Positions 11,945 to 21,224 are shown, counted from the first letter of the stretch. The stretch is DNA of 64,000 nt from Enterobacteriaceae bacterium RIT714 (GCA_009668015.1 WJYB01000001.1:1-64000), one strand, 5' to 3'. The notes: a model not told the origin generated them from the sequence alone. Program-made: numbers and translations.

Positions 11945-12502
11945 TTACAGGAAGTTAATCTTCACATTCGCATTCGCCGTAATCGTACCAGCTGTAGCGG
12001 GTTTGTAATTATCCGCCAGAACTACGGAAGCCTGGATGAGAATCTTCGCTGTACCATCATCAAGAACGCTACGAGAGGTGGTTTGACCGGTATTGACAGC
12101 GACGATCGGATGCTGGCTATCACCAACCTGCTCGAAGAACGCAACCGCAACGTTTTGCGCCGCAGCCGGATCATCCTTAGCGGTACTAAGCAGCTGATTA
12201 TTAATGGAATCAGCGACTCCCGTAACCGAAGCGGAGACCTGAATGTCTTTATGACAGCCTGAAACGTTGATCTCATAAATTTGAGAATGTTTTGGGCCGA
12301 GTTCCACCTTATATATCTCATCCGGACCAGAAATATTATCAAATGTTAAGCTGGTGGGGGCGGTAACTATACATGCGCTCAACGGTATAACATTACCGGT
12401 GACTTGCATTTCGTAGGTACCCAGCGTGTCGCCTGCATTGACCATCCCTGTGAATCCGATGGCGGCAGCAGTCATTGCAAAAAAGAAAAAGTTTTTTTTC
12501 AT
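11945..12502 (-). CDS. Orphan FimA-type pilin-like protein, copy B, first family
   Basis: 185 residues, paralogue of 10102-10650. The signal peptide and mature start (MKKNFFFFAMTAAAIGFTGM...GDTLGTYEMQVTGNV) are almost unchanged, but the mature body differs widely and carries small indels. Cysteines are at positions equivalent to 44 and 82-83, and the end is ANANVKINFL. It is the second gene of pair B, 68 bp after 12571-13125, followed by its own terminator. There is no assembly machinery in the neighbourhood. Divergence limited to the mature domain suggests diversification of an exposed surface or gene conversion of the ends. Confidence 0.85.
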   Translation of the reverse strand: MKKNFFFFAMTAAAIGFTGMVNAGDTLGTYEMQVTGNVIPLSACIVTAPTSLTFDNISGPDEIYKVELGPKHSQIYEINVSGCHKDIQVSASVTGVADSINNQLLSTAKDDPAAAQNVAVAFFEQVGDSQHPIVAVNTGQTTSRSVLDDGTAKILIQASVVLADNYKPATAGTITANANVKINFL

Positions 12503-12570
12503 AGTTAAAGCCCTGAGAATTTTTATAAGTGAATAGATGTCAATCCTCTGTCCACTATTAGTTGAATATA

Positions 12571-13125
12571 TTACAGGTAGTCGATCTTGAATTGTGCCGT
12601 AGAAGAAACCTGGCCAGGTTCAATTTCTTTCGAACCATCTGCTTTAGCCATAGCAACCACCAGTCCTACATTCAAATCAGGAATGTCAGCGCCTTTAACA
12701 AAAGTCTGAGATGCACCACCAACAGTTAACTGATTGTAATAAGGATAAGTCCAGACGCCTATACCCACATTGGATGCAGAACCCGTTTGAGCATTATTAG
12801 CCAGCAGGGTGGAATCAGTGGCGTCAGGCGTACCCTGAAGGCTGAGGGCAAAAGTTGTTTTTTCGGAACCACAGTTTTCAAATACGATGTGCGTTTCGCC
12901 GGTAAAAACCGTAGGGGTTTGATCGCTGGTTTTGATCTGAACATCGACGACATTTTCAAGATCAATAGAAGGCTGGACCGAGACGCTACAGTTTGTACTG
13001 TTGACGAGGGCACCGGAAATGGTCAGTGGCAAAGTGTTGTTGTCTGTTGCTGCGTTTGAGACACCAGACAGTAATATACTTGCCGCCAGTGATGCTAACA
13101 AAATAGACTTATTAAATTTTTTCAT
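12571..13125 (-). CDS. Orphan FimA-type pilin-like protein, copy B, second family
   Basis: 184 residues from the ATG at 13125, the position equivalent to the copy A start; a possible start 10 codons upstream has no match there. The signal peptide is MKKFNKSILLASLAASILLS..., ending SNA. Mature ATDNNTLPLTISGALVNSTNC leads to cysteines 46 and 85, and the end is AQFKIDYL. It is transcribed first of pair B. Its promoter probably lies in 13126-13290, which includes the conserved block shared with pair A. The family is inferred from the pilin motifs. Confidence 0.85.
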   Translation of the reverse strand: MKKFNKSILLASLAASILLSGVSNAATDNNTLPLTISGALVNSTNCSVSVQPSIDLENVVDVQIKTSDQTPTVFTGETHIVFENCGSEKTTFALSLQGTPDATDSTLLANNAQTGSASNVGIGVWTYPYYNQLTVGGASQTFVKGADIPDLNVGLVVAMAKADGSKEIEPGQVSSTAQFKIDYL

Positions 13126-13246
13126 ACTCTGTTCCTTTGAGTGTGTAAATATCAAACCTTATCCGCCGGATGACGAATAGGATTTGATATTTATTCCACA
13201 AGTACCAACTCCCATTCTTTTTTCAACCATAAAGTTAAGTCAAATT

Positions 13247-13277
13247 CAGTTTAACGTAACTAAATGTTTATTCACAT
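13247..13277 (-). promoter_or_regulatory. Conserved upstream block of pilin pair B
   Basis: Same block as 11397-11426 with one or two changes, again about 125-150 bp before the first pilin gene. It is a candidate common promoter or operator. Confidence 0.5.
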
Positions 13278-13440
13278 CGTAACAGGAGGTTATGGTTGTC
13301 CAAAATGACACTACAAGTGATTGTTAAATTAATGACAGGAAAAGCCAGGAAGGAGTATTCATGCAGAGAATAGATATTGGCGTTTAAATACTAAATTATA
13401 AATAAAGAGAAAAAATATTGCTGCATGGGAAATTAAACAG

Positions 13441-13478
13441 GGACGATTTATATCCTGGTGTTACGACATAAATCGTCC
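13441..13478 (-). repeat. Hairpin downstream of msyB
   Basis: Perfect 10-bp arms GGACGATTTA / TAAATCGTCC around an 18-nt loop. It may be the msyB transcript end, though the following T tract is poor. Confidence 0.5.
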
Positions 13479-13526
13479 TGACGGGAGGATTAAGTGTGAT
13501 GCAAAGTGCCGAACGTTTTCTGCGTG

Positions 13527-13901
13527 TTAACGTTCATCCCACTCATCCGCTGCGGTTTGTCCCTCTTCGGTATCCAGCGGGGGTTCAAGCTGAAATTCAC
13601 CTTCATCCCATTCGTGCAGAGTGTTCTCCTCCAGCCATTCCTGGCGCAGCTCGATTTCATCGTAGTCACCGTCGAAAACAGCCTGAGCGCCTTCGCCACT
13701 GAGTATCGGCAGACATTCCCCGGCTTCGCCCTCATCGGCGAAGAATTCGGCCTGCCACATAATATCGCCGTCCTGCAGGACATACTTTTGGATATTTAGC
13801 TGCTGAATATCCGCATCGTCTTGCTCAACGCCAGCGTTGTCGGCGAGAAACTCTTCACGAGCGGCATCAATAGCTTCTTCCAGCGTGGCATACATAGTCA
13901 T
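13527..13901 (-). CDS. msyB: Acidic protein MsyB
   Basis: A small, very acidic cytoplasmic protein; in E. coli its overexpression suppresses secY and secA defects. The 124 residues match E. coli (MTMYATLEEAIDAAREEF to TAADEWDER) with dense Asp/Glu throughout. GGGAGA is upstream of the ATG on the minus strand. A shortened paralogue lies at 11674-11835. It ends the duplicated segment: the 8-mer ACGCCAGC at 13828-13835 within this gene matches the duplication junction. Confidence 0.95.
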   Translation of the reverse strand: MTMYATLEEAIDAAREEFLADNAGVEQDDADIQQLNIQKYVLQDGDIMWQAEFFADEGEAGECLPILSGEGAQAVFDGDYDEIELRQEWLEENTLHEWDEGEFQLEPPLDTEEGQTAADEWDER

Positions 13902-14000
13902 CGGTGTCTCCCTGTGATTTGCAGTGGTGTTCAGGGAAAGAATAGCTGATTCTCTGATTTTGCAAGTATGAATGCGCTAATAAGTTCTTTCCCGGGAGCA

Positions 14001-15251
14001 TTATTTACGCAATGTTAACCGTGGATCGCGCGAGGCACTGCGAGCGGGGCGTGTGGCGCGGGTCATGCTCCACCATGAGTAAATAGCGTTAAACATCACG
14101 ATGCTTGCCGTCACCAGGAACACGGCGCGAAAACCAAAGCTGGCAGAGATCCCGGCGCCGACCAGCGGCCCGGTCACGTTGCCGATATCACGAAACGACT
14201 GGTTGTAGCTGAATATTCGTCCGGCGATTTGGTTGGTGGAGTTGTAAACCAGAAGCGTCTGCACGGCGGGGAGCAGAGCGCCATCCGCCGCACCGAGTAA
14301 AAATCGCAATATACCCAGTTGCCACGGGGTCTGTACGAATGACATCGGAATGAGCAGAAGTACAGAGATCACCAGTGCGGCGATAAGAATTTTCTCCGGA
14401 CCAATACGATCCCCCAGTTTTCCCAGACGCGGTGCGCTTAACAGCGCCGCGACGCCAGGCACGGAGGCGATCATCCCGCTGATAAATGCGATGTTACTGA
14501 CGTTCCCCGCCAGATCGCGTACATAGAGCGTGAGAATAGGGGCAATCGAGCCTGTGGCAACCTGAATAATCATGGTCGTCACGAAGAGACTCAGGACCAG
14601 CCTGGGAGACTTCAGAGAGCTAATGACCTCGCGAGCGTGCAGCATCTCTTTTTTAGGAACCGGGGTGAATTTTTCACGGATGCAGAACCAGGTGACCAGA
14701 AAACAGGCAAAGAGCACGCTGGCGGTGATGAAGAAAACGGGACGCAATCCGTAGCTGTCGGCCATCAGGCCACCCGCCAGCGGCCCTAACAGTGCGCCAC
14801 TGACCGCACCGGTTGACAATGTCCCGAGCGCCCAGCCACTTTTCTGTCGCGGAATTTGGGTCGCGATAAGCGCGTTGGCGTTAGGCACAAACCCACCTAA
14901 TAACCCCAGCAGGGCGCGCAAAATCATGAATTGCCAGATATTTTGCGCCAGTCCCATCAGCACCATAATAATCGACATCCCCAGCGCGGAGCGCAGCAGC
15001 ATGATCTTACGGCCTTTGCGATCGGCAAGGCCACCCCAGAAGGGCGAAGCAATGGCTGAGAAAAGAAAGGTGATGCTGAAGACCAGACCCGACCACATAT
15101 TCAGCGCGCTATGTCCGGTGACGCCGAGATGTTCGACATACAGCGGAAGAAAAGGCATGACCAGGCTGAAACCGGCGCCGGTCAGAAAGCAGCCGATCCA
15201 GGCAACCGCGAGGTTACGTTTCCAGTTTATGGGGGCATCTGTGGGTGACAT
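14001..15251 (-). CDS. mdtG: MFS multidrug efflux transporter MdtG
   Basis: A 12-segment inner-membrane drug:proton antiporter (DHA1 type). From the ATG at 15251 it has 416 residues ([13 protein letters not shown]); an ATG two codons upstream is also possible. MFS motif A appears as [10 protein letters not shown] after the second segment and again as [10 protein letters not shown] in the second half. The motif C region [10 protein letters not shown] is in segment 5. In E. coli it responds to MarA/SoxS/Rob. I could not confidently place a marbox. It is a single gene between msyB and lpxL. Confidence 0.96.
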   Translation of the reverse strand: MSPTDAPINWKRNLAVAWIGCFLTGAGFSLVMPFLPLYVEHLGVTGHSALNMWSGLVFSITFLFSAIASPFWGGLADRKGRKIMLLRSALGMSIIMVLMGLAQNIWQFMILRALLGLLGGFVPNANALIATQIPRQKSGWALGTLSTGAVSGALLGPLAGGLMADSYGLRPVFFITASVLFACFLVTWFCIREKFTPVPKKEMLHAREVISSLKSPRLVLSLFVTTMIIQVATGSIAPILTLYVRDLAGNVSNIAFISGMIASVPGVAALLSAPRLGKLGDRIGPEKILIAALVISVLLLIPMSFVQTPWQLGILRFLLGAADGALLPAVQTLLVYNSTNQIAGRIFSYNQSFRDIGNVTGPLVGAGISASFGFRAVFLVTASIVMFNAIYSWWSMTRATRPARSASRDPRLTLRK

Positions 15252-15379
15252 AACCATCCGAAAAACGATAAAAAGAGGTAGTAAGCCTGCTAATTATGCG
15301 CCTGCGTTATGATTGCTGCAATGCGGTAAGGCTTTTAAAGCTAAAGGAGGATGCGGCCCTCGGGAGAGCCGCAGGAGAA

Positions 15380-16306
15380 TTAATAGCGCGATGGCACGCC
15401 TTCCGGTCGGGTTTTAAAGCGTCGATGCAGCCACATGTACTGTTCTGGCGCGAGCATGATGCATTTTTCCACCACGCCGTTCATCCATCGGGCGGTCGTT
15501 TCAGCGTCGTCGAGCGGAGGGGCGCACTCTGGCTCCAGCATCATCAGCTCATAGCCGCGGCCATCGGGTTTACGACGCGGGACAAAGGGGACCAGCGCCG
15601 CTTTGGACATCCGCGCCAGCATCCAGGTCCCGCTGGTCGTCGCCGCGTGCTGTACGGCAAAAAAGGGAACAAAGACGCTGGATTGTTTCCCGTAGTCGTG
15701 GTCCGGGGCGTACCAGATCACCTCCCCGTTTTTCAGCGCTCTAATCATGCCCTTGAGATCTTTACGGTCGATCATGCTTTTGTTGGAGCGCATACGCCCC
15801 CAGGTCTGCAGCAGATCGATAACCGGATTATCATTAGGACGATAGACGCCGATTCCCGGCGCCTGCATCCCAAACATTCGTGCCCCAATCTCAAGGGTAA
15901 GAAAATGAATACCAATCAGCAAAACGCCTGTTTTTTGCGCCTGCAAAGTATGCACCGGTTCCATACCGGTACCCGTCACCTCAAACCAGCGTGACATACG
16001 CTTATCTGACCAGAACCATGCCATTCCCGTTTCCATCAGACCCATGCCCACGGATTCGAAGTTTTTCCTGATCATCCGCTGGCGCTCTGGCTCGCCCATC
16101 TCCGGAAAGCAGAGTTCCAGATTACGCGTGGCGATTTTAACGCGACGCTTCATAAAGCGTTGCGCCAGATGGCCAAGGCCGCATCCTATACGATAAATCA
16201 GCGGATAGGGGAGCTGTACCAGCAGCCATAAAAGACCAATGCCGAACCAGGTTGGCCAATGACGAGGGTGGAGCAGCTCCGTAGTAAATTTAGGTAAATG
16301 GGTCAT
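15380..16306 (-). CDS. lpxL: Lipid A lauroyl acyltransferase LpxL
   Basis: Transfers laurate from lauroyl-ACP to Kdo2-lipid IVA at the inner membrane, a late lipid A step. It has 308 residues, and one hydrophobic anchor spans about 18-36. The catalytic H-x4-E motif is seen as HFLTLE (H134, E139), followed by GVYRPNDNP and [19 protein letters not shown]. The end [14 protein letters not shown] matches the family. A hairpin (GCGGC...GCCGC) follows the stop at about 15352-15371. It is divergent from trhO. Confidence 0.96.
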   Translation of the reverse strand: MTHLPKFTTELLHPRHWPTWFGIGLLWLLVQLPYPLIYRIGCGLGHLAQRFMKRRVKIATRNLELCFPEMGEPERQRMIRKNFESVGMGLMETGMAWFWSDKRMSRWFEVTGTGMEPVHTLQAQKTGVLLIGIHFLTLEIGARMFGMQAPGIGVYRPNDNPVIDLLQTWGRMRSNKSMIDRKDLKGMIRALKNGEVIWYAPDHDYGKQSSVFVPFFAVQHAATTSGTWMLARMSKAALVPFVPRRKPDGRGYELMMLEPECAPPLDDAETTARWMNGVVEKCIMLAPEQYMWLHRRFKTRPEGVPSRY

Positions 16307-16525
16307 GTCTTTCCTGTTTTAACGTCCTTATGTCATCATTCTCGCATTTTTTAAATTCATAACCAAAATGATTAGCCGATATATGGGCGTTTTTGCAGCG
16401 GATGTTGCTACTTTATAATTTGGATGAGAGAAATGTAGCGCAAAATGTGGGGATGTAAATTCTCATTGTATGCTATATGATGCCGCGGATTTTCATTCTC
16501 TTAGCGATTGCAGGAACCGTACACC

Positions 16526-17575
16526 ATGCCAGTGTTACACAACCGCATTTCGAATGAGACGTTAAAAGCACGCATGCTGGCGGAAACCGAACCGCGTGTA
16601 ACGATCTCATTCTACAAGTATTTTCATATTGCCGAACCTCAGATCACCCGTGATGCCCTCTATAAAGCGTTTGAAACACTGAACGTGTTCGGACGCGTGT
16701 ATCTGGCGCATGAAGGGATCAATGCGCAAATTAGCGTGCCAGAAAGCAAAGTGAATGCGCTGCGCGATTTTCTTTATGGCTTTGACCCGGCGCTGAACAA
16801 TCTGCGTCTCAATATCGCGCTGGATGATGACGGCAAATCCTTCTGGGTGCTGCGCATGAAAGTGCGCGAACGTATCGTCGCTGACGGTATTGACGACCCG
16901 TCATTTAACCCGGGCGATGTGGGTGAATATCTGAAAGCGGCAGAAGTGAACGCCATGCTGGACGATCCGGATGCCGTATTCATTGATATGCGCAATCATT
17001 ATGAATATGAGGTAGGGCACTTTGAAAATGCCCTGGAAATCCCGGCAGATACCTTCCGTGAACAGCTTCCTAAAGCGGTTGAAATGATGCAGGAACATAA
17101 AGATAAAAAAATCGTTATGTACTGTACCGGGGGGATTCGCTGCGAAAAAGCCAGTGCCTGGATGAAACACAGTGGTTTCAATAAGGTCTGGCATATTGAA
17201 GGGGGGATTATTGAATACGCCCGCCGTGCGCGTGAGCAAGGGCTGCCGGTTCGCTTTATCGGCAAGAACTTTGTGTTCGATGAGCGTATGGGCGAGCGCA
17301 TTTCGGAAGATGTGATCGCGAATTGCCATCAGTGTGGTGCGCCCTGTGATACCCACACCAACTGCAAAAATGACGGATGCCATCTGCTGTTCATTCAGTG
17401 TCCGGCCTGTGCCGAGAAGTTCAGAGGCTGTTGCAGCGAAGTGTGTAGCGAAGAGAGTGTGCTGCCAGAAGAAGAGCAGCGGCGCCTGCGCGCGGGCCGT
17501 GAAAACGGCAATAAAATTTTCAATAAGTCTCGTGGGCGACTGAATACCAAACTGGGGATCCCGGACCCGGAATAA
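16526..17575 (+). CDS. trhO: tRNA uridine-34 hydroxylase TrhO (rhodanese family)
   Basis: Catalyses oxygen-dependent 5-hydroxylation of uridine 34 in certain tRNAs (formerly YceA). The ATG at 16526 with AGGA 10 nt before gives 349 residues. An N-terminal acylphosphatase-like domain spans about 1-95. The rhodanese domain spans about 130-225, with active-site Cys in [13 protein letters not shown] cysteine-rich C-terminus ([20 protein letters not shown]) could bind metal. It is a single gene with a bidirectional terminator shared with yceI. Confidence 0.95.
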   Translation: MPVLHNRISNETLKARMLAETEPRVTISFYKYFHIAEPQITRDALYKAFETLNVFGRVYLAHEGINAQISVPESKVNALRDFLYGFDPALNNLRLNIALDDDGKSFWVLRMKVRERIVADGIDDPSFNPGDVGEYLKAAEVNAMLDDPDAVFIDMRNHYEYEVGHFENALEIPADTFREQLPKAVEMMQEHKDKKIVMYCTGGIRCEKASAWMKHSGFNKVWHIEGGIIEYARRAREQGLPVRFIGKNFVFDERMGERISEDVIANCHQCGAPCDTHTNCKNDGCHLLFIQCPACAEKFRGCCSEVCSEESVLPEEEQRRLRAGRENGNKIFNKSRGRLNTKLGIPDPE

Positions 17576-17580
17576 TCCGA

Positions 17581-17613
17581 AAAATCCCGGCCACGTCATA
17601 GGGCCGGGATTTT
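17581..17613. terminator. Bidirectional terminator between trhO and yceI
   Basis: Stem AAAATCCCGGCC / GGCCGGGATTTT, with T-rich flanks on both strands between convergent genes. Confidence 0.85.
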
Positions 17614-17617
17614 CTTA

Positions 17618-18196
17618 TTATGACTTCTGCTGAACGCCTTCCACAGAAATAATCAAGTCCACTTCCTGCGATGCCGGTCCTAAATCGGTGGTGATATTAA
17701 AGTCCTTCAGACGAATTTTGCCCTCTGCCTCAAAGCCGGCGCGTTTGCCACCCCATGGGTCATCGCCCTGACCGATTAATTTTGCTTCAAGCTTAACGGG
17801 TTTGGTCACACCGTTCAGCGTCAGGTTGCCGGTAATATCCAGCGCCTCGCCCTCTTTTTTGACTTCTGTCGATGTGAACGTCGCCTGCGGGAATTTCGCC
17901 ACGTTCAGGAACTCGGCGCTGCGCAGATGTTTATCACGCTCTGCGTGGTTAGTATCCAGGCTGTTGGTATTAATGGTGACATTCACTTTATCCGCAGCGG
18001 GATTTTTTTCATCAAAACTAAACGTGCCGTCGAAATCTTTAAATGTGCCGTACAGCCAGCTGTATCCCAGATGCTGAATGCGGAAATTAACGAAGGCATG
18101 CTGACCTTCTTTATCAATTTTATAATCCGCAGCGACGGCAGATCCGGTGGTGAATAACAGCGAACCTAATGCAATACCCAGCAGGGGTTTTTTCAT
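17618..18196 (-). CDS. yceI: Periplasmic YceI-family lipocalin-like protein
   Basis: A periplasmic beta-barrel protein of the YceI family, which binds polyisoprenoid-like lipids in homologues. The ATG at 18196 ([20 protein letters not shown]) has GGAG 6 nt upstream and gives 192 residues. Signal cleavage is near [12 protein letters not shown]. Conserved pieces include [37 protein letters not shown] and the end [14 protein letters not shown]. It lies 1 bp after yceJ, so the two are probably translated together. Confidence 0.95.
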   Translation of the reverse strand: MKKPLLGIALGSLLFTTGSAVAADYKIDKEGQHAFVNFRIQHLGYSWLYGTFKDFDGTFSFDEKNPAADKVNVTINTNSLDTNHAERDKHLRSAEFLNVAKFPQATFTSTEVKKEGEALDITGNLTLNGVTKPVKLEAKLIGQGDDPWGGKRAGFEAEGKIRLKDFNITTDLGPASQEVDLIISVEGVQQKS

Positions 18197-18197
18197 T

Positions 18198-18764
18198 TTA
18201 TGCTCCAGAGTCAATGGACGATCGGCCCAGCATGCGCTTGAGCGTGTCATCCTTATCGATGAAATGATGTTTAAGGGCCGCGAGGCCATGAAGGACAGAT
18301 AAAATAACGACGCCCCACGCCAGCCACAGATGTATCTGACCGGCCAGATCAGCCTGTGAACCCGCATCCGCCAACGTGGCGGGAACCTCAAAGAGGCCAA
18401 ATACGCTGATGGGTTTGCCGTCTGCGGTTGAAATCAAATAGCCGCTGATCAGAATGGCGAATAGGATCGCATAAAGTGCGATATGAGCGCTGACGGCACT
18501 TACACGCGTCAGCGCGCTATGGCTTTCAGGAGCCGGGGGCGGCGGAGAAATATGTCGCCAGACGATGCGGACAACCAGCGCCATCATCAGCAGGATGCCG
18601 ATGCTTTTGTGCAGTTCAGGTGCCTGATGATACCAGCCATCGTAATAGCTCAGTGTGACCATCCACAGACCCAGGCCGAACATAGCATACACCGCGAGAG
18701 CAATTAACCAGTGCAGCAGCATGGATATTAATCCATAGCGTGCAGAAGAATTACGCAGTTGCAT
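18198..18764 (-). CDS. yceJ: Cytochrome b561 family membrane protein YceJ
   Basis: Predicted inner-membrane diheme electron carrier of the CybB type. The ATG at 18764 ([11 protein letters not shown]) gives 188 residues. Four hydrophobic helices carry the expected histidines: [53 protein letters not shown] and [24 protein letters not shown]. It is upstream of and nearly touching yceI, suggesting an operon. Its redox partner and physiological role are not known from sequence. Confidence 0.93.
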   Translation of the reverse strand: MQLRNSSARYGLISMLLHWLIALAVYAMFGLGLWMVTLSYYDGWYHQAPELHKSIGILLMMALVVRIVWRHISPPPPAPESHSALTRVSAVSAHIALYAILFAILISGYLISTADGKPISVFGLFEVPATLADAGSQADLAGQIHLWLAWGVVILSVLHGLAALKHHFIDKDDTLKRMLGRSSIDSGA

Positions 18765-19025
18765 AAAGATGACCATCCCCAATTAAATTGAGAGGTAAAA
18801 ATGGCCTGTGAAAAACATTATTGCAACTGATATTTAAGAATAAGGATTATTCAATTTTCTATTTCAATTTTTTTGATTGTGATTCGGTGTTTTGTTTCAG
18901 TGTATTCGAGGTTTTACGATTTTACTCAGCGCCGTTACTATTTATTGGCATTTTTTATGATTCAAAATATTTGCTTATAAATCAAATAAATCTAAAGTAT
19001 TGTCAATTATCGTCAGTTTTTCTTG
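18765..19025. promoter_or_regulatory. AT-rich upstream region of yceJ
   Basis: Much lower GC than its neighbours, with long A/T runs. It should hold the yceJ-yceI promoter. A frame rich in Phe/Tyr/Leu runs through it, but I do not think it is a gene. No other structure is apparent. Confidence 0.4.
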
Positions 19026-19139
19026 TCATAAAAATACAATATAAATTACATCAATAATCGCCAGCAAGGACCACAGTAAAATATAGAGCATCAGATGCTC
19101 ACGTATATTGTTAATGAGATAGTTGAAGACTTTACGCAT
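19026..19139 (-). CDS. yceO: YceO, 37-residue membrane peptide
   Basis: A very small gene between yceJ and solA, as in E. coli. The translation [20 protein letters not shown] continues [17 protein letters not shown]. It aligns with the E. coli YceO core ([14 protein letters not shown]) and has the same end-to-core spacing. E. coli has a nine-residue N-terminal extension; here the upstream frame has only TTG as an alternative start. One hydrophobic helix covers about 17-37, so it is probably an inner-membrane peptide. No strong ribosome site is seen. Function unknown; it was linked to acid resistance and biofilm in E. coli screens. Confidence 0.7.
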   Translation of the reverse strand: MRKVFNYLINNIREHLMLYILLWSLLAIIDVIYIVFL

Positions 19140-19165
19140 TATTATGTCCGGCAAGGCAGGATAAA

Positions 19166-19185
19166 GGCTCCGTGCGTCCGGAGCC
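19166..19185 (-). terminator. Hairpin downstream of solA
   Basis: Stem GGCTCCG / CGGAGCC, followed on the minus strand by TTTATCC. It is a weak intrinsic terminator candidate just before yceO. Confidence 0.5.
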
Positions 19186-19196
19186 AGAAAGGGCGA

Positions 19197-20315
19197 TTAT
19201 CCGTTAAAACGGGAGAGGGAGAAGGGGGTAAGATCAAACTGCGGCGTCTTTCCCTGCGCAAACTGTGCGGCGATTTCACCCAGCACCGAAGCAAACTTAA
19301 AGCCGTGTCCGCTCAGGCCGGTAATGAGCAACGTGTTGGCATGACCGGGAAGTGTATCAATGATGAAATCTTCGTCAGGAGTATTGTCGTAAGTGCAGGC
19401 CGCCCCGTGCAGCAAGCCCCCAATACCCGGCAGAATCTGACGTAAAAAGTGAAAAGCTTCTGCCCCATCGCCAGGGTTTGCGCCAAACGGTTTACGGTCA
19501 TCTGGCGAGGAGATAATTTGTCCACCGTTGTGCTTACCTATCTTAAGCGCGTCTTTTTCTGACGGGAAACCGTAAAACTGGTCACCGTTGGGTAACTCGC
19601 CGGTGAACGCCGGGAATTTATTCTGCGTACTGAAACGCCCATCCGCCTGGAACCATGAAAAGACTTTGCGCACCGGCTGAAGCGGCAGGTCAGGCATGAG
19701 TTTTGTCACCCACGTTCCGGCGCTGACCAGCAGGCGAGACGCGGTGAACTGACCCTCCGCCGTCTCCACCGTGACGCCATCTTCCTGGTGATGAATGGCG
19801 GTGACGGGGCAGTTAAAGAGCTGCGCGCAGCCCGCGTGTTCAGCAAGTGAAATCCATGTTTTTATCGCGGTTTCGCAATGCAACACGCCAGAATTTGCTT
19901 CAAAGAGACCAATGTAATTATCGGGTACCACAATCTCAGGCCAGCGTTGCATGACCGCGCTGGCATCCAGTCGCTCAACGTTAAGGGCGAACTGCTGCGC
20001 GCTATGTTCTACGTTTGCCAGAAATTCGGAGTCGGCTGGGCCAAGATTGACTACGCCGGTGCGCTCAAAAATCCGCTCCTCGCTGAGGGCGGCCAGTTCA
20101 TCCCATAATTCTTGTGCTCTTAACACCAGCGGGACATAGCGCTCACCTTCGCCATAAGCGTGACGAATAAGACGGGTGTCGCCGTGATGACTGCCTTCTG
20201 CATGAGGGGGATGATGCGCATCGATCATCAGGACTTTGAGGCCTGCCTGCGTGGCGTAATAACCTGTTGCAGAACCCACGGAGCCGCTTCCTAAAATAAT
20301 TAAGTCGTATTTCAT
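19197..20315 (-). CDS. solA: N-methyl-L-tryptophan oxidase SolA
   Basis: An FAD-dependent amine oxidase of the monomeric sarcosine oxidase family; it demethylates N-methyltryptophan, giving formaldehyde and peroxide. The 372 residues match the E. coli length. The N-terminal Rossmann motif is [14 protein letters not shown] (G-x-G-x2-G near 9-14). [18 protein letters not shown] is a family signature. The Cys in [14 protein letters not shown] (about 307) is the expected covalent flavin attachment site. The end is [20 protein letters not shown]. It is monocistronic. Confidence 0.95.
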   Translation of the reverse strand: MKYDLIILGSGSVGSATGYYATQAGLKVLMIDAHHPPHAEGSHHGDTRLIRHAYGEGERYVPLVLRAQELWDELAALSEERIFERTGVVNLGPADSEFLANVEHSAQQFALNVERLDASAVMQRWPEIVVPDNYIGLFEANSGVLHCETAIKTWISLAEHAGCAQLFNCPVTAIHHQEDGVTVETAEGQFTASRLLVSAGTWVTKLMPDLPLQPVRKVFSWFQADGRFSTQNKFPAFTGELPNGDQFYGFPSEKDALKIGKHNGGQIISSPDDRKPFGANPGDGAEAFHFLRQILPGIGGLLHGAACTYDNTPDEDFIIDTLPGHANTLLITGLSGHGFKFASVLGEIAAQFAQGKTPQFDLTPFSLSRFNG

Positions 20316-20389
20316 GAGGATCTCTTAAATCGGGACTTTAGTTTGCAGAGTAATTAAGTTGCAGAGTTGATACAAGCGGGAAATAAATG

Positions 20390-20408
20390 AGGCACCGCAA
20401 GGGTGCCT
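20390..20408 (-). terminator. Terminator of bssS
   Basis: Stem AGGCACC / GGTGCCT with loop GCAAG, followed on the minus strand by a T-rich tract. Confidence 0.7.
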
Positions 20409-20432
20409 GTTGAGTGAATGTAGGGCATAAAA

Positions 20433-20687
20433 TTAATGCCGACGATACTCATTTTCCTGGTAGTCGCCAGATTCTATTTTGGCAATACCTGCCTCTAAAA
20501 TAGAAATAAATTGACGTGCGACATCAGTGGTTAACCACAGTGTCTGTCCAACTTCCGCTTCTTCACGGCTTGGCTGATTCGGGGTCTGGTAGTGCAAACG
20601 CAGCATCAGTGCGTCGTAGCTGTCTACGGTACTGATATCCCATCCAACAAGAGGATGGGTCTGGATGACTTCATTATTCTTTTCCAT
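20433..20687 (-). CDS. bssS: Biofilm regulator BssS
   Basis: A small cytoplasmic protein tied in E. coli to biofilm formation and indole/AI-2 signalling. The second of two adjacent ATG codons (20687) matches the E. coli start and is best spaced from GGGGGT; it gives 84 residues. The N-terminal half (MEKNNEVIQTHPLVGWDIST) and VGQTLWLTTDVARQFISILE are nearly invariant. There is no recognisable catalytic motif. Confidence 0.94.
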   Translation of the reverse strand: MEKNNEVIQTHPLVGWDISTVDSYDALMLRLHYQTPNQPSREEAEVGQTLWLTTDVARQFISILEAGIAKIESGDYQENEYRRH

Positions 20688-20915
20688 CATAACCCCCGTA
20701 ATACGTGTGAGAAGACAACGACTGTGAGGTTCAATGCGTGTTTTTCTGAAGCAACTTCAGTATATCAATAAATAAGGGTTATGCAGGGGAAAATAAACAG
20801 GCTGCAACACATTTTTCTGCTTTTTAGGATTGTTTGAACAATAAAGCGTCATCTTATTCACGTTTTTTTAAGAAGACAGACAATTATTTTGAACTTAACG
20901 GAAAGGGATAAAAAA

Positions 20916-20931
20916 GCCGGGGCGACCCGGC
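20916..20931 (-). terminator. Terminator of dinI
   Basis: Stem GCCGGG / CCCGGC with tetraloop GCGA, followed on the minus strand by at least six T. Confidence 0.85.
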
Positions 20932-20957
20932 AAAAAATGACAATGAGGGAGCAATAA

Positions 20958-21203
20958 TTAATCGGTGATAAACCAGTCGTCGGCACTCTCCCAGGTCTCC
21001 TGGAGGATTTCGCTTATGCGGTCTTTGTCGTCTTTCGCCGCGCCGAGGACGGAGAGATTGTTAGCGGCCGCGTAACGCACGGTGACGGCACCGCCACGAT
21101 CGGGAAAACTGTTATTAATACGACGGGATAACTCACCCGCCAGCGCATCCAGTGCGCCAGCAGGCAAGACAGTGGTTTTGGCGATAGTCACTTCAATACG
21201 CAT
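20958..21203 (-). CDS. dinI: DNA damage-inducible protein DinI
   Basis: Binds RecA filaments and modulates SOS co-protease activity. The 81 residues match E. coli. The N-terminus is MRIEVTIAKTTVLPAGALDALAGEL. The acidic C-terminal helix, SEILQETWESADDWFITD, mimics DNA when bound to RecA. A perfect LexA box (21225-21240) lies 22 bp before the start, so SOS induction is well supported. Confidence 0.96.
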   Translation of the reverse strand: MRIEVTIAKTTVLPAGALDALAGELSRRINNSFPDRGGAVTVRYAAANNLSVLGAAKDDKDRISEILQETWESADDWFITD

Positions 21204-21224
21204 AATTGCCCCCTGTGTAATATA

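Larger units (their letters stand above)
13126..13526. promoter_or_regulatory. Leader of pilin pair B and msyB 3' region
   Basis: AT-rich and without a convincing gene. It holds the pair B leader, the conserved block at 13247-13277 and the hairpin 13441-13478 downstream of msyB. The middle portion (13280-13440) shows nothing I can name. Confidence 0.55.

Noticed and set aside
10102-13125. Complete chaperone-usher fimbrial operon
   Set aside because: Only subunit-like genes are present; no frame of usher (about 800 residues) or chaperone (about 230 residues) type occurs in the region.
13496-13799. Plus-strand frames opposite msyB
   Set aside because: Complement of the acidic MsyB coding sequence; the minus-strand match to MsyB is full length.
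9988-13901. Mobile element or phage origin for the pilin-like locus
   Set aside because: No transposase, integrase, terminal inverted repeats or tRNA site is seen; boundaries fit simple microhomology duplication.
18821-19057. 78-residue plus-strand frame rich in Phe, Tyr and Leu
   Set aside because: It arises from AT-rich DNA, has no ribosome site or recognisable similarity, and overlaps the better-supported yceO on the other strand.
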